From positions 24,155 through 88,154 of the forward strand of contig JAKFUF010000047.1 in NCBI GenBank assembly GCA_021732845.1: a DNA stretch of 64,000 nt, written 5' to 3'. The notes beneath the pieces are model-generated. The model was not told the origin of the DNA, did not search any database, and worked only from the letters and a program-made list of their open reading frames with translations. Position numbers and translations under genes: made by a program. Positions within the stretch are counted from its first letter, which is position 1. Every line of letters begins with the position of its first letter. Origin of the DNA: Planctomycetaceae bacterium. GTDB taxonomy: Bacteria > Planctomycetota > Planctomycetia > Planctomycetales > Planctomycetaceae. Below, piece after piece: positions 26,046-35,042 of the stretch.

Positions 26046-26390
26046 TCACTTGCGCATGATCGCCAACTCTGGCGGTTCCGGCAGCCACAGGCTCAGCAGG
26101 GAGGGTGCGAGCACTTTTCCCTGGGTGTCGGTCCGCAGCGAGCGGCTGGCTCCGCCGGCCAGGATGTCATACAGCACGAAATTCATCGCCTGAATTCCGG
26201 GAAGCAGAAAACGGTCGACGCCCCGCGGCCTCCAGGCGGCGAAATGTTGAGCCACCATCTCGGCGGTCAGGGCTGACTGCAGATACTCGTACCCGGCCGC
26301 GGTGAAGGCGATGACACCGATGTTGGCATGATTTCCCTTGTCACCCGAGCGGGCATGGGCCACTTCGCCGAGACGGATCCAGCCGTTCAT
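26046..26390 (-). CDS. AtuA-associated small domain protein (114 aa)
   Basis: The sequence (RLGEVAHARSGDKGNHANIG near the N-terminus) is the small partner domain that follows AtuA-type DUF1446 proteins, sometimes fused to them. It is cytosolic with no catalytic motif known. Its ATG overlaps the TGA of the AtuA gene (ATGA, 26387-26390), so the two are translated together and probably form a heteromer. Its stop is 2 bp from the convergent CinA-like stop. Confidence 0.8.
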   Translation of the reverse strand: MNGWIRLGEVAHARSGDKGNHANIGVIAFTAAGYEYLQSALTAEMVAQHFAAWRPRGVDRFLLPGIQAMNFVLYDILAGGASRSLRTDTQGKVLAPSLLSLWLPEPPELAIMRK

Positions 26391-27850
26391 GCGTGGACAC
26401 TCCCATCTGCCGAACTTTTGAGCCACTCGCTGGCCGTGTGGACTTCGACCGTGGGCTGCACATGTTGTCGGGAAATCGTCGTCGGCCAATAAGCAAAGAC
26501 GGGATAAGGGCTGGGACGCGGACCTGTATAGCCAGTGACACCCGGAGTGCCAGCCCCAGCCAGTGGCGCGAACTCGCGCAGAAATCTCTCGAGCTTCGCC
26601 TTTGAGGGGTCGTGTGCCGACACGCGCAGCACAACCTCGGTCACCGTCGAAGCGGAGCCACCGAGTTGGGCGGGTTGTCCCGGAGGCACATGCCAGGCGT
26701 CGGGGACGACCATGCCGCTCCCCAGGCATTCAATTTTTGTTCGCGCGAGTTCGATCCCAGCTTGTCTCAACCGCGACAGGATCAAATCTCCGCAGGTCCT
26801 GGCCCGAACCGTTGCGTCCGGACCGTACACCACCAGCGTCCCGGCGGCCATGTAGCCATCACGGTAGGCCATCGAAACTTTGAGCTGCGGCGGTGCCGGG
26901 TTGCCCCTCGCATGCTGCACCAGCACGCGGTCGGGACCGGTTTCCGTCAGCGAGACTTGAGAAAAATCCGCGTCGACATCCGGCGTCAAGTAATGGGCCG
27001 GGTCACGAATCTCGTAGACCAACTGTTCCGACACCGTGTCAAAAGTGACCGCTCCGCCCGTACCGGTTGGCTTCGTCAGCGTGAACCGGCCATCCGCGCT
27101 CATCTCCACCAGTGGATACCCCAGGTTGTCCAGTGACAATGCACTCGACCACCCCGAATACATCCCCCCCGTGGCTTGCGCTCCACATTCGATCAGGTGG
27201 CCGGCGACCGAAGCCGCCGCCAGCCGCTGCCAGTCGTTCCAAGTCCAGCCAAACTCGTGCACGGCAGGCCCCACCGTCAGTGACGCATCCGCCACCCGCC
27301 CGGTAACGACAACTCTTGCACCCCGCTGCAGTGCCTCCACAATCCCCGTGGCTCCCAGATACGCATTCGCACTGGCCAACCGCCCCAGAATCTCCGCTGT
27401 CATTGGCTCGCCGGTGTCGAAATTCTCCAGTGTCTCTCCCGCCGCCTGCAGATCCCGCAACCGCGGCAACAGGTCATCTCCCGCAACAGCGGCAATGGGG
27501 ACCGCTCCCAACCCCGCCGCCTCCAGCACCTTGGCCACGGCCCGGACGCAGGCAGTTGGGTTCATGCCCCCGCCATTGGTGACAATCTTCAATTCAGCCT
27601 GGGACTTCAGCGCCGGGATCAGGCTTTCCACAACGGTTGGAACATCACCGACAAACCCCGCCTCTAGATCGCGCGAGCGCAAGTGGGCGAGAATTGACAG
27701 TGTCAGCTCCGCCAGATACTCCAGCGTGAGGTAGTCAAGCCGCCCCACCTCCGCCAGCCGCCGCGGCGCATCCAGATTGTCCCCCCAGTACCCGGCACCA
27801 TTGCCGATCCGCAGAATTTCAGGCGATCGCTTCACGGAAATGGTGCTCAT
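26387..27850 (-). CDS. AtuA family protein, DUF1446 (487 aa)
   Basis: Motifs of DUF1446 are clear: the start RIGNGAGYWGDN, DYLTLEYLAELTLSIL, IVTNGGGMNP, GATGIVEALQRGARVVVTGRVADA and CGAQATGGMYS. Founding members act in acyclic terpene (citronellol/geraniol) breakdown, but the biochemical step is not established and homologues occur in many carboxylic-acid pathways. No terpene or acyl-CoA genes are beside it here. ATG 27850 is the first possible start; no ribosome site is evident. A family C-like repeat lies about 45 bp upstream. Confidence 0.88.
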   Translation of the reverse strand: MSTISVKRSPEILRIGNGAGYWGDNLDAPRRLAEVGRLDYLTLEYLAELTLSILAHLRSRDLEAGFVGDVPTVVESLIPALKSQAELKIVTNGGGMNPTACVRAVAKVLEAAGLGAVPIAAVAGDDLLPRLRDLQAAGETLENFDTGEPMTAEILGRLASANAYLGATGIVEALQRGARVVVTGRVADASLTVGPAVHEFGWTWNDWQRLAAASVAGHLIECGAQATGGMYSGWSSALSLDNLGYPLVEMSADGRFTLTKPTGTGGAVTFDTVSEQLVYEIRDPAHYLTPDVDADFSQVSLTETGPDRVLVQHARGNPAPPQLKVSMAYRDGYMAAGTLVVYGPDATVRARTCGDLILSRLRQAGIELARTKIECLGSGMVVPDAWHVPPGQPAQLGGSASTVTEVVLRVSAHDPSKAKLERFLREFAPLAGAGTPGVTGYTGPRPSPYPVFAYWPTTISRQHVQPTVEVHTASEWLKSSADGSVHA

Positions 27851-27893
27851 CGGAATGAACGGATCACGACCGTATCGATGACGGTTGGCTCAC

Positions 27894-27926
27894 GATTCAT
27901 TGTAGCGATTCATTGGTCGTCGTGAC
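27894..27926. repeat. Family C-like repeat half
   Basis: Two GATTCATTG units (27894-27902 and 27907-27915), the second running into GTCGTCGTGAC, resemble the right halves of the family C elements. A weak partner (ATCACGACCG) is at 27863. The 395-bp gap 27851-28245 otherwise holds only the family E piece at 28076-28102. Confidence 0.35.
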
Positions 27927-28075
27927 GGATGACAACCGGGATTGCACCAATCGATTTCAGACAGACATCCATCCACTTTCATCACACCATGCGACGTGTC
28001 TCAGTCTCTCTTATCGGCAGGACGCTGCTGCTTGTCGAAGCCTGTGGGCAGCAGATTGTGTGGACGGAGCTATCC

Positions 28076-28102
28076 CATGAAGGAATAGCCACGAAAGGCA
28101 TG
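28076..28102. repeat. Solitary family E repeat (CACGAAAGG type), degenerate
   Basis: TGAAGGAATAGCCACGAAAG and the following GCATG match the reverse complement of the left arm and inner flank at 57140-57170 over about 25 bp. It has no inverted partner nearby. Confidence 0.45.
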
Positions 28103-28245
28103 GCGCGGGCTTCGCCCTAAACCCAACACCCCTGAGTGGTGAATCGTCAGCCCCAAGGGCCTTTCAGGGCTGGGGTTTCATTCGGAACCGCAACCCAGGG
28201 CAGAGCACAGCGGCCAATGCCGCGGAGGCACCTAGCCGCTCGGAT

Positions 28246-29811
28246 TTACGGTGCGACCCGGCGGCTTTGGCGCGCGGGCAGGCCGGCCCCGCCTTGCAGC
28301 GACGAGCGCTCGACGCGTTCGTGGATGTAGGGCCGCAGGAAAGGGGGCAGGTCACTGCGGTTGCCGCGGCGATAGTCGGCCCAGACGGCTTGAGCCACGG
28401 CTTCGACGGCGAGCTGCTTTTTCTGTGTCAAATACTCAAACAGCAGCTCGGCCAGTCGTTTGAGGGCGATGGCGTGCGTCTGGTTGGAGACGGCATGCAG
28501 CCAGTCGCTGAAGGCGAGAAACTCGTGAAACGGCGACTGCCTGGGGCTGCTGTCAGGGCTTTTGCCGCCCCACAGCAACGGCGTCGATTCAAGAAAGTTT
28601 CCGCTGTTGGCGACGAGATCCCAGTAGCGGGCAAAGCGCCGCAGGCGGTGCAGCGTGTGGAAGTCGAGCTGCTTGGTCTGCAGGATCTCATACGGTGGCG
28701 CGGGGCTGTAGACCATGCCCCATTCGGCATCGTGACGGACGATGGGAGTGCCCCGCAGCCGCTTGAGAATGCCGACTTGAATCTCCTGGGGGTTGAGCCG
28801 GACAAGCCGGTCGAAGCCTTCGCCAAACGAATCCAGGTCTTCGCCCGGCAGCCCCACAATCAGGTCGGCATGCACATGGACGCCGGTCTCGGCATGCAGC
28901 CAGTTGAGGTTTTGTTCGACGAGAGCCGCGTCTTGTCGGCGGCTGATTCGCGCGGCGATCTCCTCGTTGAAAGTTTGAATGCCCACTTCGAATTGCAGCG
29001 CCCCGGCGGGAAACTTGCGGATCAGGTCGCGCAGGGAATCTGGCAGCCGGTCGGGGATCATCTCGAAGTGCAGGAAGAGCCCCGGCTCGTAGCGGTCGAG
29101 AAAGAACTGCAGGATCGCGCGGCTCACGCGCATGTTGAGATTGAACGTGCGGTCCACAAATTTGAACTGCCGCACCCCGCGCTGGAACAGTCCGTCCATC
29201 GCCTCCAAAAACGTCTCCAGGGCGGCCTGCCGGACGGGAATGTCGAGGGCAGACAGACAGAACTCGCACTCATAGGGGCAGCCCCGCGAAGCTTCGACAT
29301 AGATCACGCGGTGGGCGATGTCGTTGGAATCATAGAGATGATACGGCAGCTTCAACTCGGCGAATTGCGGGAGCCGGGCCGGAATGATTTTCTCGGTTGG
29401 CGGTTCGCCACGCAGGATGGCAGAACAGACTTCGGGCAGGGTCAGGTCCGCCTCGCCGCAGATGACATAGTCGGCATCCCGAACCACGGAGACCTGTTCG
29501 GTTTCGTAGCTCACTTCCGGACCGCCGAGAATCACGACGATGTCCGGCCGCACCCGCTTCAAATCCGCCACCAGCCGCGTCACCTGGTCGATGTTCCAGA
29601 TGTAGACCCCGACGCCGATGATTTTCGGATTGCAGGCGAGCAAGATCTCCAGCATGTCCACGGGACGCTGGCTGATCTCAAACTCCACGATCTCGGCCTG
29701 CGCCAGCAACTCCCCGAAGTTGGCCAGCAGATACCGCAGGCCGAATGAGGCGTGGGCATAGCGGGCGTTGAGGGTCGTCAGAACGATGCTGGCCATTGTG
29801 TTTTCAGACAT
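28246..29811 (-). CDS. B12-binding-domain radical SAM protein, DUF4080 type (521 aa)
   Basis: Residues 1-130 form a cobalamin-binding Rossmann-like domain ([23 protein letters not shown]). The radical SAM domain follows, with the 4Fe-4S cluster cysteines 178, 182 and 185 ([10 protein letters not shown]). It continues with VDRTFNLN and the [12 protein letters not shown] motif. The C-terminal 150 residues fit the DUF4080 extension. Substrate unknown; relatives modify small molecules or methylate unactivated carbons. The Cbl-binding His pattern is not evident, so the domain may not bind B12. Its ATG at 29811 overlaps the stop of the upstream membrane protein gene by 8 bp. Confidence 0.9.
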   Translation of the reverse strand: MSENTMASIVLTTLNARYAHASFGLRYLLANFGELLAQAEIVEFEISQRPVDMLEILLACNPKIIGVGVYIWNIDQVTRLVADLKRVRPDIVVILGGPEVSYETEQVSVVRDADYVICGEADLTLPEVCSAILRGEPPTEKIIPARLPQFAELKLPYHLYDSNDIAHRVIYVEASRGCPYECEFCLSALDIPVRQAALETFLEAMDGLFQRGVRQFKFVDRTFNLNMRVSRAILQFFLDRYEPGLFLHFEMIPDRLPDSLRDLIRKFPAGALQFEVGIQTFNEEIAARISRRQDAALVEQNLNWLHAETGVHVHADLIVGLPGEDLDSFGEGFDRLVRLNPQEIQVGILKRLRGTPIVRHDAEWGMVYSPAPPYEILQTKQLDFHTLHRLRRFARYWDLVANSGNFLESTPLLWGGKSPDSSPRQSPFHEFLAFSDWLHAVSNQTHAIALKRLAELLFEYLTQKKQLAVEAVAQAVWADYRRGNRSDLPPFLRPYIHERVERSSLQGGAGLPARQSRRVAP

Positions 29812-30352
29812 CCAGGCCGCGTTCCAGGCGCATCCGCTTCACTTCGGCCAGAACCTGGTTGACGAGCGTGGCATTCTCGGACAGCGCCGCATACTCACCC
29901 AGATTCACCAGCAAATTCGCGCTCAGCATGGTGAGAGCCACGAGCTGATGGACGCCGGCCGCCGTGAGGCCGCCCCATCCCTGGAAGCGAATTGTCGATC
30001 CGGGATCGGCCGCGCCGCCAAACCCGCCTGTGACGATCAGCAGCAGAATCGCCAGCACGAGCCACGGCAGCAATCTCCACTTGAGTGACTTGTTCTTGTC
30101 GTACCAGGCGGGACCGAGGCGGTAGGCCGCACAGGTCTCTTCCAACCACCGGCCGGTGCCCATGAAGTACGTTAAAACGACGGAATGCACCATGATCCCG
30201 AAGATCAGCCCCCCCAGCCCGGAGAAGATATGCACCGTGACATTGCCGACCTCCTTCGCGGTCGAAGGATCACCGATTTGAAAACCGAGCCACAGTGTGA
30301 CTCCGAGAAAGAGGTTGCTGAGAGTCGACAGGGTCAAAAAGATGCGTGTCAC
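29804..30352 (-). CDS. Conserved four-helix membrane protein (182 aa)
   Basis: Four hydrophobic segments are visible: residues 5-27, 40-66, 93-112 and 125-150. Loops contain GRWLEE and [17 protein letters not shown]. The C-terminus is a charged amphipathic helix. I do not recognise a named family; the size and arrangement resemble small inner-membrane proteins of unknown role found in Planctomycetes. It is translated immediately before the radical SAM gene with an 8-bp overlap, so the two may work together at the membrane. Confidence 0.7.
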   Translation of the reverse strand: MTRIFLTLSTLSNLFLGVTLWLGFQIGDPSTAKEVGNVTVHIFSGLGGLIFGIMVHSVVLTYFMGTGRWLEETCAAYRLGPAWYDKNKSLKWRLLPWLVLAILLLIVTGGFGGAADPGSTIRFQGWGGLTAAGVHQLVALTMLSANLLVNLGEYAALSENATLVNQVLAEVKRMRLERGLDV

Positions 30353-30439
30353 TGCAGCCGCCGGGGATGGTGGAAAATTGGCCGTCGATGTGTGGCTTAT
30401 CGCTCACACCGCAGCCCAAAAGGCTTTCCCATTTTTGCA

Positions 30440-30485
30440 AGTCGAATTTCGACTGGGAAGCAACGGTGATTTTCGATTTTCGAAG
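30440..30485. repeat. Short family B-like repeats
   Basis: A perfect palindrome AGTCGAATTTCGACT (30440-30454, one-base centre) is followed by GATTTTCGATTTTCGAAG (30468-30485), two heptads of the TTTTCGA type seen at 16398-16430. The rest of the 307-bp gap 30353-30659 shows nothing convincing. Confidence 0.35.
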
Positions 30486-30659
30486 ACAATGTTGTCCGGT
30501 CATAGATCGAACAACTTCAATTGTTTCTGGGATGTGACCACGCAACTTGTGTGTTCTCATCGGAAAGCAGCGTTGGCGAAAACGCACGCATCAAACTCAA
30601 ACGCCCATACCTGCAAATCAAGACTTGGCGACGCACCCGGCTGAGTGCGACTGGGGACA

Positions 30660-31472
30660 TTATCGCCCCGTGGCGATCTGCAGGATTTCCTCGCGCAGGG
30701 CAGCGTTGACGGAAATTCCATTGCCCGTGTAAATGCTCGCCTGCCCCTGCCAATCCATGAACGAGCCACCTGCCTCCTGGATGATGGCAACCAGCGCGGC
30801 GGCGTCCCACGGATTCATCAGCGGATCAACCATGGCTTCCGCCCTGCCGACCGCGACGAGGTAGTGGCCGTAGCAGTCGCCCCAGCCACGGGTCAGGCCG
30901 GCGCGGCGAGTCAGTTCGGCAAAAGCGTCAGCCCGGCCGATCCGCTGAAAGCCAGACACCGTGGTGAAGCAGATCAGCGCTTTGCCGATGTCACCTTCCG
31001 TCGAAACCCTTGCCCGCTGTGGCTCGGCGGTTCCCTTGCGCCACCAGGCACCGAGTCCTTCCGCTCCCCACGCCGTCTCGCTCAGACCGGGGAAATGACA
31101 CACCCCGGCGACAGGCCGTGGCGGGCCGGCCGGGTCAATGTACTCAACGCCGATTAGCGTCCCAAACAGCGGGACGCCGTGGATGAAGGATTTGGTGCCA
31201 TCCACCGGGTCAAGAATCCAGCGGAAGCCCGAGGTGCCACTGGTTTCGCCATACTCTTCACCGAGTACGCCGTCCGCGGGGAAATCCCGGGCGATCAGTT
31301 CGCGAATTTTGAGTTCCGCTTCACGGTCGGCCACGGTCACCGGGGAACTGTCGGCCTTGCGTTCCACCGCCAGCGCGCTGGACTGGTAGTAGTGCAGAAT
31401 GATCTTTTCGGCCGCTCCCGCTGCCTCCAGAGCCAGATCGAGTCTTGGACGCAGTTCAGATGCCAGCGACAT
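30660..31472 (-). CDS. hisN: Inositol monophosphatase family protein, probable histidinol-phosphatase (270 aa)
   Basis: The metal-binding motifs of the family are present: GEEYGE, the signature WILDPVDGTKSF, and the late WDAAAL. WGDCYGHYLVAVGRAEAMVD and the short insert pattern fit the HisN branch, which removes phosphate from L-histidinol phosphate. Inositol-1-phosphatase activity is the alternative. ATG 31472 gives the common MSLASELR start; upstream sequence belongs to a repeat. The ribosome site is not obvious, and a family C repeat begins only 9 bp upstream of the start. Confidence 0.85.
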   Translation of the reverse strand: MSLASELRPRLDLALEAAGAAEKIILHYYQSSALAVERKADSSPVTVADREAELKIRELIARDFPADGVLGEEYGETSGTSGFRWILDPVDGTKSFIHGVPLFGTLIGVEYIDPAGPPRPVAGVCHFPGLSETAWGAEGLGAWWRKGTAEPQRARVSTEGDIGKALICFTTVSGFQRIGRADAFAELTRRAGLTRGWGDCYGHYLVAVGRAEAMVDPLMNPWDAAALVAIIQEAGGSFMDWQGQASIYTGNGISVNAALREEILQIATGR

Positions 31473-31480
31473 GTGGGAAG

Positions 31481-31575
31481 TGACCCAATGACCAATGAAG
31501 AAATGACCAATGATCGTGGAAAGCACGGACGCTGTGTTCAACGTCACCCACTGGTCATTGTGACATTGGTTGGGG
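31481..31575. repeat. Family C inverted-pair repeat, 95 bp
   Basis: 31481-31513 carries GTGACCCAATGACCAATGA and a second AAATGACCAATGA. 31548-31574 carries CACTGGTCATTGTGACATTG in the opposite sense. The centre contains GGACGCTGTG, shared with 3959-4035. It lies directly upstream of hisN and after the stop of the next gene, filling the gap. Confidence 0.7.
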
Positions 31576-31588
31576 CCTGCGCGGCCGC

Positions 31589-31909
31589 TCAGTTCTTGCT
31601 GAAGTTCAATCGGCGGAGAGCATCGCGGCCCAGGGGATCCTTGGCATAGCGTGCGAAGCAGCCCGGACACAAGTCGTAGCGAAACGCCTTGGCGCTGCAG
31701 TCATCAGGATCCTGCAGGCTGCCCGGAATGGCAGAGTTGCCCGACTCTTCCGCATGCTGCAAGGCTTCAGCCACCTGCTGCAAATTGTCTTCCGCGAGAT
31801 CGTCTTCCGAGATCTGCTCGGGGTTGAACGTGGGAACAATTTCGAGTCGCACTTCAAACCGGCGGTCGTCCAACGGCTGTCCGCAGAGATCGCACGAAAA
31901 ATGGATCAT
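31589..31909 (-). CDS. Small cysteine-pair protein of unknown function (106 aa)
   Basis: An N-terminal CDLCGQPL and a C-terminal CPGCFARYAKDPLGRD form two CxxC pairs separated by about 75 residues, consistent with one bound zinc. The middle is acidic and helical (ISEDDLAEDNLQQVAEAL). I recall similar small proteins as conserved in Planctomycetes but without a function. It precedes hisN on the same strand across a repeat element. Confidence 0.65.
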   Translation of the reverse strand: MIHFSCDLCGQPLDDRRFEVRLEIVPTFNPEQISEDDLAEDNLQQVAEALQHAEESGNSAIPGSLQDPDDCSAKAFRYDLCPGCFARYAKDPLGRDALRRLNFSKN

Positions 31910-32401
31910 TGTGGCTTATCCTTGCAGTTCTGAGGTCCATCCTGGACGGGAATCATCGTTGGATTCGATTGTAAACAGAAAATGAAACGTGAGGAAAGCC
32001 CGCCGGTCCGACAATGGCCGTGCCAGACGGCACCTCCTCCATCCGTGCAAATTCGAAGAACTCCGTGCCGACCATCGAGCGATGGTGTTTCATAAGAATG
32101 GCTCGTGTTGAAACCGCCAACTGCGATCCAGTGACGCAGTTGGCGGCAAATGCTCTCTGGGCGGAATTCTTTGGTCATTGATTCAACCTCTCGTTTTGGT
32201 TATTCGTAAACCAAAGCCGGTTCTTGAATTGAGCAGCACCCAGGCAGCATCAAGGCAGGAACCGCAGCATTTTGCTCCACATTTGAATTTGGTGAAACCA
32301 TGCCGTTCCATTTGACACTTAAAATGGCGTGGCTGCTGTCGCAAATATTATCTTGAGTCTTCGGCAACCGGTCCACACCGATCCCCTGTGGAGTCCCAGG
32401 T
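31910..32401. other. Intergenic region with perfect hairpin and a solitary family C motif
   Basis: CCGCCAACTGCG (32114-32125) and CGCAGTTGGCGG (32135-32146) form a perfect 12-bp stem with a 9-nt loop, which may be a bidirectional terminator or a structured leader; no T-run follows on either strand. TTTGGTCATTGATTC (32170-32184) is a family C half site. An open frame spanning 31906-32178 on the minus strand runs through the hairpin and is not supported. The 220 bp before the receiver gene show no clear promoter. Confidence 0.45.
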
Positions 32402-32956
32402 ATGCGAGATCTCCCGTTCGATTCGCGGCTGGAAGCCGTCGTTCATTCCATCCTGCTGGTGGAAGACGACCCTCAGACCGCCGCTGAAGTCAAGCTGTAT
32501 CTCGAGCGACAGGGCTTCAATGTCGTCGTCGCCAAAGACGGTGGGCAGGCTCAGTCCAGTTTCGTCATGCGGAAGCCGGATTTCGTCATTCTCGACGTCA
32601 TCCTGCCCGGGGAGAGTGGCTTCGAAGTCTGCGAGCGGCTGAAAGTCACCGACCCCCGCGTTCCGGTCATGCTGCTGACAGCGATCGACATGGATGACGC
32701 CCGGGCTCTGGCACGCCGCGTCGGGGCCGATGTCTATCTCACCAAGCCGTTCAATCCTGGAACACTGGTGGACACCATCCTGGAAGCCGCGGAAACCGTT
32801 TGGCGGAAGTACCGTGAAGAAGCCACGACGAAGGAGCTGCCGGTTCGGTTCGCCTGTCCCTGCGGAAAACGGTTCAAGGTGAATCCGACCCACCGCGGCA
32901 AGGCCCTCACCTGCCCGAGTTGCGGCGAATCGGTCCTCGTTCCCCGCCATGCCTGA
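32402..32956 (+). CDS. Response regulator receiver fused to a C-terminal zinc ribbon (184 aa)
   Basis: Residues 15-135 are a CheY-like receiver: acidic pair LVEDD at 19-23, phospho-acceptor Asp65 (FVILDVILPG), Thr93 and Lys115 (YLTKPF). Residues 148-182 have CPCGKRFKV and CPSCGE, a CxC/CxxC zinc ribbon of the type found at the N-terminus of planctomycete proteins. There is no DNA-binding domain, so phosphorylation probably controls protein contacts. A leading 14-residue extension precedes the receiver. FHA and LRR genes follow at 42 and 60 bp, suggesting an operon. Confidence 0.88.
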   Translation: MRDLPFDSRLEAVVHSILLVEDDPQTAAEVKLYLERQGFNVVVAKDGGQAQSSFVMRKPDFVILDVILPGESGFEVCERLKVTDPRVPVMLLTAIDMDDARALARRVGADVYLTKPFNPGTLVDTILEAAETVWRKYREEATTKELPVRFACPCGKRFKVNPTHRGKALTCPSCGESVLVPRHA

Positions 32957-32998
32957 CGGATCGTTCTAACGCCTGCCCCTTCAAAGCGAGCCGATCCC

Positions 32999-33538
32999 AT
33001 GTCCGCGCTGATCGTTCTGTCCGGCAAGCACAAAGGCAAGAAAATCAGCCTGCCTGCTTCGGAGGTGATTATTGGCCGAGGCGAAGACTGCTTCATCCGC
33101 CTCGCCTCGGAGGAAGTCAGCCGCCACCACTGCTCGCTGATCCTCACCTCGCGCGGCCTGCGGGCTCGCGACTTGAAAAGCCAGAACGGCACGCTGGTCA
33201 ACACCGTGAAAATGGTCGGCGACACGCTCCTACAACCAGGCGACACGCTGCAGATCGGCCCGATTCAATTTCAGATTGCCGGTCCCCGGCCTAAACTGCA
33301 GCCGGACTTGGACGAAGACATTGCGGGCTGGCTCACCGATGGCGATACCGACGCTGAGATTCCGATCGCTGTCCACGACACCACGATCGTGAAAGCCTCG
33401 CAGGTCCATGCTGCGCCGCCGGCCAAAGCAGAGCATCCTGCGCCTGGACACAGCACCGAGCCGAAAAAATTCGCCACGATTGCCGAAGAGGCGCAGGACA
33501 TCATCCGCCGGCATCTGGAAAAGCATCCGCCGAAGTGA
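32999..33538 (+). CDS. FHA domain protein (179 aa)
   Basis: Residues 1-100 form a forkhead-associated domain with the phosphothreonine-binding residues in IGRGEDCFIRL, SRHHC and the KSQNGTLVN loop. The C-terminal 80 residues are low-complexity (Ala/His/Pro) ending in a basic helix (DIIRRHLEKHPPK). It should bind phosphothreonine peptides made by a Hanks-type kinase such as the one at 8251-9825, though that link is inferred. It sits between the receiver and LRR genes in the same direction. Confidence 0.88.
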   Translation: MSALIVLSGKHKGKKISLPASEVIIGRGEDCFIRLASEEVSRHHCSLILTSRGLRARDLKSQNGTLVNTVKMVGDTLLQPGDTLQIGPIQFQIAGPRPKLQPDLDEDIAGWLTDGDTDAEIPIAVHDTTIVKASQVHAAPPAKAEHPAPGHSTEPKKFATIAEEAQDIIRRHLEKHPPK

Positions 33539-33598
33539 TTTTTCCGCAGTGTCGCGGCACTCATCCGGTCATGAGCGTTCGTCTCTCGGGAGTGAATC

Positions 33599-34834
33599 GT
33601 GCGGCGAACTCGCCTGCCATCCATGAAATGGCTGCTCGGCGGTCTCGGCTTGACCATGCTGGCATGGTTCGGTGTTGTGGTTTGGGTACCGTACCTGCAG
33701 ACGCAGCAGTTTGTTGAGGATGTCGCACGCCAGTACGGTACGGTGAAAGTCGAATCGTCGCTCCCGAAATGGCTGCACACTTACACAACGCCCTGGGGCA
33801 GGGCCAAAGACTTGCGGCTGTTCAAAACACGCGTCACCGAGGTGTCGCTGTCGGACTGCATCATTGACGACACGTGGCTCGCGCGGTTGAGACAGTTCAG
33901 TTCGCTGGGAAGGCTGCATTTGAGCCACACCAATATTGGCAACGATGGGCTGAGGCACCTTGCGGGACTTCGGCAACTGGAGTGGCTCGACCTCCGGCAG
34001 ACACATGTGACCGATGCCGGGCTCATACACCTCAGTCAATCGGCCGAACTCACGACGCTGCGATTGGACGACACTGCAGTGACCGGAACGGGACTGCGGT
34101 GGCTGAACCCGTCGCTTAAGTATCTGAGCGCCAACGGAACGCGTTTCAACGACACCGGAATGGCAGAGTTTTGCCGGTTTCCCTCCTTGTTGATTTTGCT
34201 TTTGAACGGAACCGCCGTCACCGACGCAGGCGTCGCCCAACTTCGAGGTTGCCCGGATCTGCGTTTCTTGACACTGGAAAGAACTTCGATCACGGAGGGC
34301 TGCATCGCCGACATTCAACGATTGATCGACTTGGAGTCTCTGTCGCTGGCAGACACCCCGGTGACGGATGCCGGGATCGCCGATCTGGCGGGGCTGTCCC
34401 GTTTGAGAAGACTGCGTCTTGCAGGCACGCGGGTAACCGGTTGGGGACTCGAGAGCTTCACGAGACTGACATCCCTCGATCTGTCACGGGCGCCTGTTAA
34501 TGACGCCAGCCTGCGCAAATTTCCTTCTCGGTTGGCAGACATTGGATTGGACCAGACGCTCATCACCGACGATGGAGTTTGGTATCTGGTGGCAAGGCAC
34601 AGCCGCCATTGCACCCGTCTGTCACTGCAGTCGACAAAGGTCACCGACCGTGGATTGAAATATCTGAGCGTCTCCTCGCATGTCTACGGGTGCCAAATCT
34701 TTTTGCACGGAACTTCCTGCACCACACCCGGAATTGCAGCATTTGAGCAACTGCGACTGGATTTGGACCTCGGCGACTGCAAAATTCGTGCAATAAAGAT
34801 GCGCGAATTGCTGGAGGACCTGACGCGATGGTAG
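33599..34834 (+). CDS. Leucine-rich repeat protein with N-terminal membrane anchor (411 aa)
   Basis: A hydrophobic helix at residues 9-33 anchors the protein. From about residue 85, ten or more repeats of 24-25 residues follow the L..L.L..T.(V/I)TD.GL..L pattern typical of RNI-type planctomycete LRR proteins (LEWLDLRQTHVTDAGLIHL). The repeat face should bind protein outside the cytoplasm. The start is GTG 33599, with GGGAG 7 nt upstream; ATG 33623 is a weaker alternative that would remove basic residues before the anchor. Confidence 0.85.
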   Translation: MRRTRLPSMKWLLGGLGLTMLAWFGVVVWVPYLQTQQFVEDVARQYGTVKVESSLPKWLHTYTTPWGRAKDLRLFKTRVTEVSLSDCIIDDTWLARLRQFSSLGRLHLSHTNIGNDGLRHLAGLRQLEWLDLRQTHVTDAGLIHLSQSAELTTLRLDDTAVTGTGLRWLNPSLKYLSANGTRFNDTGMAEFCRFPSLLILLLNGTAVTDAGVAQLRGCPDLRFLTLERTSITEGCIADIQRLIDLESLSLADTPVTDAGIADLAGLSRLRRLRLAGTRVTGWGLESFTRLTSLDLSRAPVNDASLRKFPSRLADIGLDQTLITDDGVWYLVARHSRHCTRLSLQSTKVTDRGLKYLSVSSHVYGCQIFLHGTSCTTPGIAAFEQLRLDLDLGDCKIRAIKMRELLEDLTRW

Positions 34835-35042
34835 CGCGGCCTTCACCGCCAAAGGGAAGTGATCCAGCCGTCGATGTGTGGCAGGCGGGTGGCATCGGAG
34901 ATTGCTGCTGACAAGCTCAACGCGCTGAGGCCTGCATGATCATCCCGATCCGTGCGCACTCCTCCCGGCGGGTGGACGAATCCTCCTGGGCGGCGTATCG
35001 TGGCAGTTGAATTTTCCGCCATCGGTTTCTTTCCAGAGTTAC

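Noticed and set aside
28148..28173. Terminator after the radical SAM gene
   Set aside because: The CAGCCC/GGGCTG stem is short with a 13-nt loop and no T-run; support is too weak to list.
31906..32178. 90-residue minus-strand open frame
   Set aside because: It passes through a perfect hairpin and a family C half site, with no homology.
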